This document shows, piece after piece, positions 1-6,092 of a stretch of DNA of 10,935 nt. The translations under genes and the position numbers were made by a program. The stretch's first letter is position 1, and every line of letters begins with the position of its first letter. Origin of the DNA: a bacterium (GTDB taxonomy: Bacteria > SM23-31 > JAUVVT01); assembly GCA_030604505.1 (NCBI GenBank), contig JAUVVT010000018.1, forward strand, positions 1 to 10,935, in the 5' to 3' direction. Below the pieces are notes generated by a model. That model was not told where the DNA came from. It ran no database searches and saw nothing but the letters and a program-made list of their open reading frames with translations.

Positions 1-639
1 AAAACCTTACAAAATAGATTCTCAAATTTAGAAGGAGTGACCGAAGTAGACTTTATTTCAAAAGAGAAGGCAACAAAAAGATTTCAGGAATCCTTCGGCG
101 AGGATATCAATGAATTATACGGAGATAATCCTCTTCCAATATCATTTTTGGTCAGGATTAAAAAAGATTTTTTGAATAAAGACTCTATGGATAAGATTAT
201 ATCTGAAATTGAAAACCTGAAAGGGATAACTGAAACAATTTTTAAGAGGGAATTATTTATTATTATTGAACGTTATAGAAATATATTTCTTACAATAAAT
301 CTCGTTGGTGGTATATTAATAGGATTTGCTTCAGTATTGATAATATCGAATACAATCAAAATAACCATATATGCAAAATCGAAAACTATACAAATAATGA
401 AACTTATAGGAGCAACTGATAGTTTTACTAAAAGACCATTTTTATTCGAGGGTTTGGCTCAAGGGTTGATAGGCAGTTTATTTAGCTGTATATTTATTTT
501 CTTATTGGTAAAATCTCTGGAGTTTCTTCTTCAGGTACCTATTGGATTTGACACAAGAATATATCTGGGAATAATCTTATCAGGGTCAATATTGGGATAT
601 CTTGGTTCTACGAGGTCGGTTAAGAAATTTTTAATTTGA
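1..639 (+). CDS. ftsX: Cell division protein FtsX, C-terminal part (5' end outside window)
   Basis: FtsX is the integral membrane subunit of the FtsE-FtsX ABC-type complex, which links the divisome to activation of peptidoglycan hydrolases in the periplasm. The frame is open from base 1, so the gene starts upstream. A GTG at 37 lies inside the gene and is not its start. About 212 residues are visible. First comes the end of the extracytoplasmic domain (with DFISKEKATKRF and a DNPLP segment). Three hydrophobic spans follow, at about nt 283-354, 451-516 and 559-609, of the usual four. The segment NTIKITIYAKSKTIQIMKLI just after the first visible span is the family hallmark (an NTIR..IYARR.EI.IMKLVGAT-like sequence). 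The stop is at 637-639, and hrcA begins 56 bp further on. The FtsX call is firm. Nothing can be said about the N-terminus or ftsE. Confidence 0.92.
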   Translation, partial: KTLQNRFSNLEGVTEVDFISKEKATKRFQESFGEDINELYGDNPLPISFLVRIKKDFLNKDSMDKIISEIENLKGITETIFKRELFIIIERYRNIFLTINLVGGILIGFASVLIISNTIKITIYAKSKTIQIMKLIGATDSFTKRPFLFEGLAQGLIGSLFSCIFIFLLVKSLEFLLQVPIGFDTRIYLGIILSGSILGYLGSTRSVKKFLI

Positions 640-695
640 CAAATTATACTCAACTATTAATTTAATATTATTCATAAATAAAAAAACTTAGAACT

Positions 696-1718
696 ATGGA
701 AGAACTATCAGCGAGAGAAAAATTAGTTTTGCAGTTAATTGTAAGTAACTTTATTAACAACGGCTTACCTGTGGGCTCAAGGTTTTTGTGGAAAAACTAC
801 AAACTGAATTTTTCTCCCGCCACGATCAGGAACACAATGTCTGACCTTGAAGAAACAGGTCTCGTTGAACAACCGCATGTTTCTGCTGGCAGAATTCCAA
901 CCGACAAAGGTTTTCGAATATATATAAAAGACCTTACTAAATATGAAGAACTGACAGAAAATGAAAAATTAATAATATGTGAAAATATTGAATCTATCAA
1001 AGATAATATTGATGACCTTCTTAAAAAGACTTCACTTGTATTAGGAAATCTGTCAAAACAGCTTGGTGTAGTTTTAACTCCCAATTTTTACAGTGGGATA
1101 TTTGAAAAGGTTGAGCTTATAAATGTTTCGAGTAATAAACTTTTAATAATAATAACTCTTAAGTCGGGTCTTTTTAAAACTATTACAATTGAAGTAGATT
1201 CAAATTTGGAAAAATATGAGCTTGAAGATACTGCAAGAATTATAAACGAACGATTACACGGACTAACTATTGGTGAAATAGAAGATACCATCGATAAACG
1301 TTTAAGCTATATGCCCGAAGCCAAAGAAGGGATATTGAGATATTTTATTGAATATTCTGATAAGATATTCGAGATTGAATGGGGAGAAAATATTCATCTT
1401 GGAAACACAAAAAGAATTGTAGAACGACCCGAATTTACTTCTGCTGAGGACTTGAAAAAAATATTTAACCTAGTTGAAGATAAAAAAACAATTATTAATA
1501 TCTTTAAGAAACGCAGAGGGGAAGGAAATATAAAAGTTACAATCGGGAAGGAAAATTTAGATTCAAATGTTGAAATTTTCAGTATTATAACTGCTGATTA
1601 TAATATAGGAAACGATAAAGGAACTTTGGGAATAATTGGACCGAAGAGAATGCGATATTCGAAGATTATTCCTATTGTGAAATATATTGCTGAAACGATA
1701 AATAAAACATATATATAA
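696..1718 (+). CDS. hrcA: Heat-inducible transcription repressor HrcA
   Basis: HrcA represses chaperone genes (groESL, dnaK) by binding the CIRCE inverted repeat, and GroEL keeps it folded. The 340-residue length is normal for the family. An N-terminal winged-helix domain (residues about 3-75) carries the typical run LSAREKLVLQLIV, then PVGSRFLWKNY, SPATIRNTMSDLEE and SAGRIPTDKGFR. The middle has the conserved GLTIGEIED stretch, and the C-terminus has IIGPKRMRYSKIIPIVKYIA, the usual GP.RM.Y signature. The ATG at 696 has no clear Shine-Dalgarno site, as for several genes here. The gene usually sits beside grpE/dnaK/dnaJ. Here it stands between ftsX and a non-coding stretch, and I see no CIRCE half-site (TTAGCACTC or GAGTGCTAA) in the window, so its targets lie elsewhere and autoregulation through CIRCE is not visible. 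Confidence 0.95.
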   Translation: MEELSAREKLVLQLIVSNFINNGLPVGSRFLWKNYKLNFSPATIRNTMSDLEETGLVEQPHVSAGRIPTDKGFRIYIKDLTKYEELTENEKLIICENIESIKDNIDDLLKKTSLVLGNLSKQLGVVLTPNFYSGIFEKVELINVSSNKLLIIITLKSGLFKTITIEVDSNLEKYELEDTARIINERLHGLTIGEIEDTIDKRLSYMPEAKEGILRYFIEYSDKIFEIEWGENIHLGNTKRIVERPEFTSAEDLKKIFNLVEDKKTIINIFKKRRGEGNIKVTIGKENLDSNVEIFSIITADYNIGNDKGTLGIIGPKRMRYSKIIPIVKYIAETINKTYI

Positions 1719-2047
1719 AGAGATTATTCTTGAAGTATATAATTTTTGCGCTGCGTTTACGCGTTAATATTAGATTTGTTTCGAGTTTGCAACTCTTATA
1801 AAACGTGCAGAAGTTTTTTTTTATACGTCGTGCCTGAACCCGCGCATATGCCTTTATAGAACACTATAGAAGGTGTCATAGTCCCTTCAGGGCTCACTTT
1901 GTAAAACCTTCGCCGGAGATGGTAATCTCATCTTAAAAAATCTCGATATCAATTATGTTTACGCAAACAAATGAAAATTTAATAATGTTTTGAAATATCA
2001 TTTATTTTTCCTTTTTCTATAATTAATTTTCTGATTTTACTTAATAT
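1719..2047. other. Non-coding stretch with a GC-rich, hairpin-bearing island
   Basis: No reading frame of convincing length exists here on either strand, and I see no tRNA. Composition is uneven: by hand count 47 of 100 bases in 1821-1920 are G or C, against about 24 of 120 in 1921-2040. Small dyads are GAGTT-tgc-AACTC (1783-1795), a 9-bp stem with one bulge (1851-1859 with 1864-1873, loop AACA), CCC-TTCA-GGG (1883-1892) and GAGAT-GGTA-ATCTC (1916-1929). TGTTT-ACGC-AAACA (1956-1969) is a small palindrome, and its GTTTACGC also occurs at 1755-1762. A run of nine T lies at 1814-1822, 18 nt after the first dyad, so it is not a standard terminator. Candidates are a small RNA, a dispersed intergenic repeat copy or the decayed remnant of one. 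The dyads are seen; their role is a guess. Confidence 0.45.
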
Positions 2048-2434
2048 ATGTTCAGTTTCACTAGACAAGAAAAAACTGTTATAATAACTCTAATAGTTAC
2101 CTTTACTATAGGGACAAGTATTATAACGTTTAGGAAATTATCAAATAAAGATGGGATCAGTAGTTTCAGTTCAAGATACTCAGAGCTAGATAAAAAATTT
2201 TCAGAAATTTCGAAGAATGACAGTCTATTAAATAAAAAATTTGAAATAGATATAAATACAGCGGATAAGAGTGAATTAATGAAACTTCCGGGAATTGGGA
2301 CAGAACTATCCGAAAGAATTATTAATTATAGAAATTCCAGAGGAAGATTCGAAAAATTAGATGAGATTACGAATATAAAGGGGATAGGTAAAAAGAGATT
2401 AGAAAAAATTTTACCATTCATTTATATTGAATAA
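2048..2434 (+). CDS. comEA: ComEA-like helix-hairpin-helix DNA-binding protein, membrane-anchored
   Basis: ComEA-type proteins bind double-stranded DNA outside the inner membrane and pull it in during natural transformation. The 128-residue product has a short N-terminus, a single membrane span (about residues 9-28), a polar linker (30-65) and a C-terminal ComEA domain. That domain begins with DINTADKSELMKLPGIG (residues 68-84, the family's INtA...L..LPGIG signature), runs through a first hairpin to about 95, and has a second hairpin around ITNIKGIGKKRLEKIL. The ATG at 2048 has no evident ribosome site but places the membrane span correctly. It follows the non-coding stretch and precedes a pseudopilin/PilM/PilN-like run after 116 bp, which fits a DNA-uptake role. 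HhH proteins of this size are not always competence proteins, so the fold is sure and the function less so. Confidence 0.85.
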   Translation: MFSFTRQEKTVIITLIVTFTIGTSIITFRKLSNKDGISSFSSRYSELDKKFSEISKNDSLLNKKFEIDINTADKSELMKLPGIGTELSERIINYRNSRGRFEKLDEITNIKGIGKKRLEKILPFIYIE

Positions 2435-2550
2435 TTAAGAATAAAAAATTATTGACTTTAAAAAAAAATATAATTAAGTTTAATTTTAATAAAATTTTTA
2501 TTCCCGATATAAATGTAAAGGTTTAATAAATACATACAACGAGAGGTAAA

Positions 2551-3057
2551 ATGGCAGCAGGAAAAAGGCAAGGCAGAATTATTTATGAAATTTTGATCAT
2601 TTTACTTATAGGGGTTCTCCTTATATCGCTATATCTACCCAGGAGTATTTGGAACGAAGAGGCTAAGAATGAAGAAAATTGTCATAAAAGATTGCTTAAT
2701 ATTTGGACATTAGAAACCTATTATAAAAATAAAATTAAAAGTTATACTGCCTCAATAGATACCTTGATTGAAGTAATAAAGAGCGACCCGAGGCTTGTGG
2801 CAGATTTGGATACTGCTTATACTCTGAGTTTTTTGGACGAAGGAGAGTCAATTGAAACTCTTTATCATATGCCGATAGATTCTGTTGGCACATGTCCTGA
2901 AACTATGTTGGAGTATCAAATTGCTGTTTCTGATTCAACTCCGCTGATTAAGATAAGTTGTCCAAATGAGGAATCTTCGGAGACAATATATTATATATAT
3001 AAAAAGAAAATAAACAATCATGGTTCAATTAGTGATGGGAAAGTGAGCTGGGAATAA
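2551..3057 (+). CDS. Probable type II secretion/type IV pilus-like pseudopilin (divergent)
   Basis: I do not recognise this 168-residue protein as a named family, but its layout is that of a pseudopilin. A short basic leader MAAGKRQG would be cut after Gly8. The mature part then has Glu at +5 (E13), a hydrophobic helix through residue 29 and Pro at +22 (P30), the positions of the classic prepilin motif. Next comes NCHKRLLNIWTLETYYKNKI (43-62), which matches the C..NL..I..A.E.YY stretch of pseudopilins, then SYTASIDTLIE (64-74), like their 'YP.sldeL'. Cys115-Pro and Cys137-Pro recall the CP...C pair near many pilin C-termini. Odd points are Arg at +1 instead of Phe/Met and Gly at +13, not +14. 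A GAGAGGT site lies just before the ATG. pilM-like and pilN-like genes follow directly. It could instead be a plain single-span lipid-facing protein. Confidence 0.7.
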   Translation: MAAGKRQGRIIYEILIILLIGVLLISLYLPRSIWNEEAKNEENCHKRLLNIWTLETYYKNKIKSYTASIDTLIEVIKSDPRLVADLDTAYTLSFLDEGESIETLYHMPIDSVGTCPETMLEYQIAVSDSTPLIKISCPNEESSETIYYIYKKKINNHGSISDGKVSWE

Positions 3058-3058
3058 G

Positions 3059-4015
3059 ATGCCAAATTTATCCCAAACAAAAAAACTGGGGTTAAGTCTT
3101 GGACCCCAGGAAACATATTTGGCAGAAATCAAACATCTACCAAATCGCTTTGAAGTTGCAAATTTAGTAGATTTAAATTTTAGTATTCCTTTTAACTTTA
3201 GTACTATTAATGATAAAGACGCACTTGAAGACATTGGTAATAATTTAAAAAGTGTTTTACTTACTGAAAAAATTGATGCCAAAAATCTTTATATTTCCCT
3301 TGATTATAGTATGGCAAACATAAAACGTTTGCCAATTGATAATAATTTAAATGAAAAAGAACTACAAGAACATGTTTTATGGGAATTTAATCAGCATTTA
3401 ATTTCCCCAATTGATGAATACAATTTCGATTTTCAGAAACTTCCTCGAGTATCCCTTTATAAATATCCATCCATTCTTATCGCTGCAGTAAAAAAAAAGA
3501 TTATTGATGCAGTGAAATTCGTTGCAGATGTATCCACTTTGGACCTCAAACTGGTTGATATAAATATATTTTCATCGATAAATACGCTGGAAGCAAATTA
3601 TAGATTGAGACCCGGTAAAAAAACTGCTTCAATTGAGATTGCAAAAGATAAACTGATATTTATCATACTCGAAGGAAGCACACTGCTCGGGTTTCATCCT
3701 ATTCATCTTGAAGAAGAACTAAATGAAGATTCTTCATTGGAAAATATTTCTGATACAATAATAAAAAATCTGCGGTTTTTGATTTCGGATTATGATACAA
3801 GAGAGGATAAAACCGAATTTGATAATGTATTTTTGTTTAAAAAAAACAAAGGATTAAACATTAGTGGGATTCTGGAGTTAGAAGAAGATTCCAAATTTGA
3901 GATTTTAAATCCATTAAATAAATTACCTGTATCGTCGGGATTAAAAGATAAATTATCTCCTGATTTAGATTATTCGGAATACACAGAATCAATAGGTTTG
4001 ATAATTAGAAAGTAA
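3059..4015 (+). CDS. pilM: PilM-like actin-fold protein (T4P/T2SS inner-membrane platform)
   Basis: PilM is a cytoplasmic actin-like protein that binds the N-terminal tail of PilN and couples the assembly ATPase to the inner-membrane platform. The GspL cytoplasmic domain is its counterpart in type II secretion. Family marks in the 318 residues are LGLSLGPQETYLAEIK near the start, LPIDNNLNEKELQEHVLWEF (91-110) and SPIDEYNFDF (116-125), then ILIAAVKKKIIDAVKFV (139-155), DLKLVDINIFSSINTLEANY (162-181) and the closing YTESIGLIIRK. These follow the order in PilM. The usual phosphate-loop motifs look eroded: Ser13 stands where GLDIGSS has Asp, residues 190-197 read ASIEIAKD where D-I-G is normal, and no GG is found near 262-273. 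No membrane span is present. The ATG lies one base after the preceding stop, so translation is probably coupled. PilM-like is well supported; ATP binding is doubtful. Confidence 0.8.
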   Translation: MPNLSQTKKLGLSLGPQETYLAEIKHLPNRFEVANLVDLNFSIPFNFSTINDKDALEDIGNNLKSVLLTEKIDAKNLYISLDYSMANIKRLPIDNNLNEKELQEHVLWEFNQHLISPIDEYNFDFQKLPRVSLYKYPSILIAAVKKKIIDAVKFVADVSTLDLKLVDINIFSSINTLEANYRLRPGKKTASIEIAKDKLIFIILEGSTLLGFHPIHLEEELNEDSSLENISDTIIKNLRFLISDYDTREDKTEFDNVFLFKKNKGLNISGILELEEDSKFEILNPLNKLPVSSGLKDKLSPDLDYSEYTESIGLIIRK

Positions 4016-4022
4016 AATTTTT

Positions 4023-4952
4023 ATGTTAAGGATAAATTTACTGGGGAAAGAAGAAAAACCCTCAAAACCCGTAAAACAAAAAAGGGCACCAAAAAAAGGT
4101 ATATCTATAAAGACAATTATTTATCTGATTATATTATTAATTTCTATTGGTCTTGCGGCATATACTTATTTTCCGCAATTTTTTGGTAAACCCGAGACTG
4201 TTGTATATCTTCCCAAGCCCAAACCCAAAATAGCTCCCGTAATAACTGATACAGTTCAAGATACAACTAAGCAGGTAATTGAAAAAAAAGAACCTGAACC
4301 AAAGCCAAAAATACAACCTCCACAACCCAGGGTTATAAAAGAAGATTATTTAGTAAATGTATATTTTACAAATCTAATGGAGATTAACGGATATTCTGCT
4401 TTAAGGAGTGCAGTTACAGAAGGAACTGAATATACTCTCATTACAGTAGATGAAGAAAATCACTTCCTTGCGGAATTAATTTCGAATTCAAAAGATAATA
4501 TTGCGCAGTATAATATTAACTTAAAAAGCAGAATTCCAGAAGGCGGGATAAAAATTATTGATGTTGATGAAAAATTTAATAAAAATAAATTAACAAGCTA
4601 TATATCCGGCTATCTTTATTCTGGCGACCGTTCAAAGAGAGAAACTGAAATCTCTTTCGAAAAATTTTATAATCCGTCAGAAATCAAGTCAAAAATCAAC
4701 AAGATAGCTCTGGAAAACGGATTTACAATAAAATTATTTAAAACACAAAGAGTATTTGAAAAGGATAATTACAAAAGAACAGTAATATTATTAAAACTTC
4801 AAGGTAGAGATAGAAATTCTGTTTATTTTGTGGAAGGCTTAAAAAAGGAAAATTTGAACTTTGCAATTCAGAAGATATCTGGAGTTCCGGAGCCGAATAA
4901 GGAAAATGTTTTAATTGCCATAAGTTTAGAAGTTTTTGTTCCATCTATATAG
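4023..4952 (+). CDS. PilN-type membrane protein with proline-rich stalk and PilO/GspM-like end
   Basis: The N-terminus MLRINLLGKEE is the PilN tail (RINLLP-like) that docks into PilM, encoded just upstream 7 bp away. A basic stretch (11-30), one membrane span (about 29-50) and a Pro/Lys/Glu-rich segment (about 56-105, with LPKPKPK and EPKPKIQPPQP) follow. The last 200 residues are periplasmic and end in VLIAISLEVFVPS, a strand pattern like that of PilO/GspM ferredoxin-like domains. Two alpha/beta units can be suspected, one around 115-200 and one around 225-309. Usual PilN proteins have a coiled coil after the membrane; here a TonB-like stalk takes its place. With no separate pilO next door, the protein may combine PilN and PilO roles. 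PilN-like at the N-terminus is fairly sure; the C-terminal assignment is tentative. Confidence 0.68.
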   Translation: MLRINLLGKEEKPSKPVKQKRAPKKGISIKTIIYLIILLISIGLAAYTYFPQFFGKPETVVYLPKPKPKIAPVITDTVQDTTKQVIEKKEPEPKPKIQPPQPRVIKEDYLVNVYFTNLMEINGYSALRSAVTEGTEYTLITVDEENHFLAELISNSKDNIAQYNINLKSRIPEGGIKIIDVDEKFNKNKLTSYISGYLYSGDRSKRETEISFEKFYNPSEIKSKINKIALENGFTIKLFKTQRVFEKDNYKRTVILLKLQGRDRNSVYFVEGLKKENLNFAIQKISGVPEPNKENVLIAISLEVFVPSI

Positions 4953-4995
4953 ATATAAACATGTAAATGATACTGCCTCAAAAAATAGTTTAAAT

Positions 4996-5583
4996 ATGAG
5001 AATATCAGGAGGAGATAAGAAAGGAGCAAAACTTAAAAGCCCCAAAACAAGAGATATAAGACCAACAACATCTATTGTTAAAGAGTATATTTTTGGATTT
5101 TTGGGTGAATTTATTAGAGGCAAAAGAGTACTTGACCTTTTTTCGGGAACGGGGAATTTAGGTATTGAAGCAATTTCAAGAGGTGCAGCCTCGGTTTCTT
5201 TTGTTGACATTTCACAACAGTCAGTAAATCTTTTAAAAGAGAATCTGAAAAAAATCGGCTTTGAAAATAAATCAAAGATTTATAAAACGGATATATTTAA
5301 TTTTATTTCAAGAGCATATAGGAACAATATAAAATTTGATATTGTTTTTTCAGATCCTCCATTTAAATTCAATAAGCTTTATAAATTATGTAAAAGCGAG
5401 AAACTTTACGGTATTATTGAAAACGGAAATTATTTTATAATTCAACATTATCCTGAAATTACTGAAGAACATTATTACAGTGAATTTGCGCTGATAAAAT
5501 TCAGGTCATTTGGCGGCAACAAGATATCAATATTTAAGAAGGAAGGAAAAATTGAAGACAGCGGTTTATCCGGGGACATTTGA
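4996..5583 (+). CDS. rsmD: 16S rRNA (guanine(966)-N(2))-methyltransferase RsmD
   Basis: RsmD methylates G966 of 16S rRNA in the assembling 30S subunit, using S-adenosylmethionine. The frame is open from a TTG at 4936, but the ATG at 4996 gives the family start MRISGGDKKGAKL and a product of 195 residues, the usual size. From that start, the SAM-binding motif VLDLFSGTGNLGIEAISRGA lies at 45-64, the acidic ribose contact VDI at about 70-72, and the catalytic SDPPF at 119-123. The start lies 43 bp after the stop of the PilN-like gene and has no strong ribosome site. The 3' end overlaps coaD by 32 bp, and rsmD-coaD is a pair found side by side in many bacteria. The identification is firm; the exact start is slightly less so. 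Confidence 0.93.
   Translation: MRISGGDKKGAKLKSPKTRDIRPTTSIVKEYIFGFLGEFIRGKRVLDLFSGTGNLGIEAISRGAASVSFVDISQQSVNLLKENLKKIGFENKSKIYKTDIFNFISRAYRNNIKFDIVFSDPPFKFNKLYKLCKSEKLYGIIENGNYFIIQHYPEITEEHYYSEFALIKFRSFGGNKISIFKKEGKIEDSGLSGDI
5541..5554 (+). promoter_or_regulatory. Ribosome site and TTG start of coaD
   Basis: GGAAGG at 5541-5546 is followed by five A-rich bases and the TTG at 5552, all inside rsmD. This site decides between the TTG at 5552 and the one at 5510, and it gives exactly the standard CoaD N-terminus. Confidence 0.75.
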
Positions 5584-6031
5584 CCCAATAACCAATGGTC
5601 ATATAGATATAATCAAAAGAGCTCTTACTATTTTTGACAGAATAATTGTGGCAGTATCAATTGATTCATCGAAGAAATCGTTATTTTCTGTCGAAGAAAG
5701 AATTAGTATGATTAAGGAGACGATAAAGGATATTGAAAATGTCGAAGTTGATTCATTTCAGGGACTTCTGGTAAATTATGCAATCAAGACCAATGCTACT
5801 GTAATAATAAGAGGGCTTCGTGCAGTATCTGATTTTGAATATGAATTTCAACTCGCTCTGATGAACAGGCGATTAAATGAAAATATCGAAACTGTTTTTC
5901 TGATGCCAAATGAAAAATTCACATATCTGAATTCATCTATAGTTCGTGAGGTGGCATCACTTAAAGGGAACATAAATGATTTTGTTCCAAAAAACGTTAA
6001 GGAAAAATTAATAGAAAAATCCAAACTTTAA
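5552..6031 (+). CDS. coaD: Phosphopantetheine adenylyltransferase CoaD
   Basis: CoaD joins ATP and 4'-phosphopantetheine to form dephospho-CoA, the penultimate step of coenzyme A synthesis in the cytoplasm. From a TTG at 5552 the product has 159 residues, the same length as the E. coli enzyme, and begins MKTAVYPGTFDPITNGHIDI. The nucleotidyltransferase TNGH motif is at 14-17, IIRGLRAVSDFEYEFQLALM at 85-104, and the second ATP motif NSSIVREVASLKG at 127-139. A GGAAGG site ends 5 nt before this TTG. The longer in-frame start at 5510 would add 14 residues with no family match. The gene overlaps the end of rsmD by 32 bp, so coupled translation is likely. Confidence 0.95.
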   Translation: MKTAVYPGTFDPITNGHIDIIKRALTIFDRIIVAVSIDSSKKSLFSVEERISMIKETIKDIENVEVDSFQGLLVNYAIKTNATVIIRGLRAVSDFEYEFQLALMNRRLNENIETVFLMPNEKFTYLNSSIVREVASLKGNINDFVPKNVKEKLIEKSKL

Positions 6032-6036
6032 TTTAC

Positions 6037-6077
6037 TTATATTACTAAATTTACCATCTGTTTAATTGGTAATATAA
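6037..6077. promoter_or_regulatory. Inverted repeat just upstream of the aminotransferase gene
   Basis: TTATATTAC (6037-6045) and GTAATATAA (6069-6077) are a perfect 9-bp inverted repeat with 23 bases between. A second, competing pairing is TTACCA (6051-6056) with TGGTAA (6067-6072). Both use the same right arm, which ends 4 bases before the ribosome site GGAGG (6082-6086). This could be an operator, a leader hairpin or a weak end for the coaD transcript. The AT-rich background makes chance dyads common. Confidence 0.4.
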
Positions 6078-6081
6078 TAAT

Positions 6082-6086
6082 GGAGG
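6082..6086 (+). promoter_or_regulatory. Strong Shine-Dalgarno site of the aminotransferase gene
   Basis: GGAGG lies 6 bases before the ATG at 6093. It is the best ribosome site on the + strand of this window, where most genes have weak ones, and suggests high translation. Confidence 0.8.
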
Positions 6087-6092
6087 ATTAAG

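Noticed and set aside
636..650. Perfect TTGACA (636-641) and TATACT (645-650) before hrcA
   Set aside because: The spacer is 3 bases, and no good -10 box lies 16-18 bases after TTGACA. The TTGACA falls on the ftsX stop.
797..1291. Two open frames on the - strand within hrcA
   Set aside because: They lie antisense to a well-conserved gene, show no domain pattern and have no ribosome sites.
1783..1822. GAGTT-tgc-AACTC plus a run of nine T as the hrcA terminator
   Set aside because: The T run starts 18 bases after a short 5-bp stem, so the pair does not form a standard terminator.
2452..2474. TTGACT followed by TATAAT upstream of the pseudopilin gene, as a sigma-70 promoter
   Set aside because: The two boxes are only 11 bases apart, far too close for a normal promoter, and in A/T-only sequence such matches are expected by chance.
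4936..4995. Upstream TTG start for rsmD giving a 20-residue extension
   Set aside because: The extension has no family match, overlaps the PilN-like gene end, and the ATG at 4996 gives the typical RsmD N-terminus.
6050..6078. TTTACC-N17-TATAAT before the aminotransferase gene as its promoter
   Set aside because: Transcription would start at about 6085, inside the ribosome site, and would lose the strong GGAGG.
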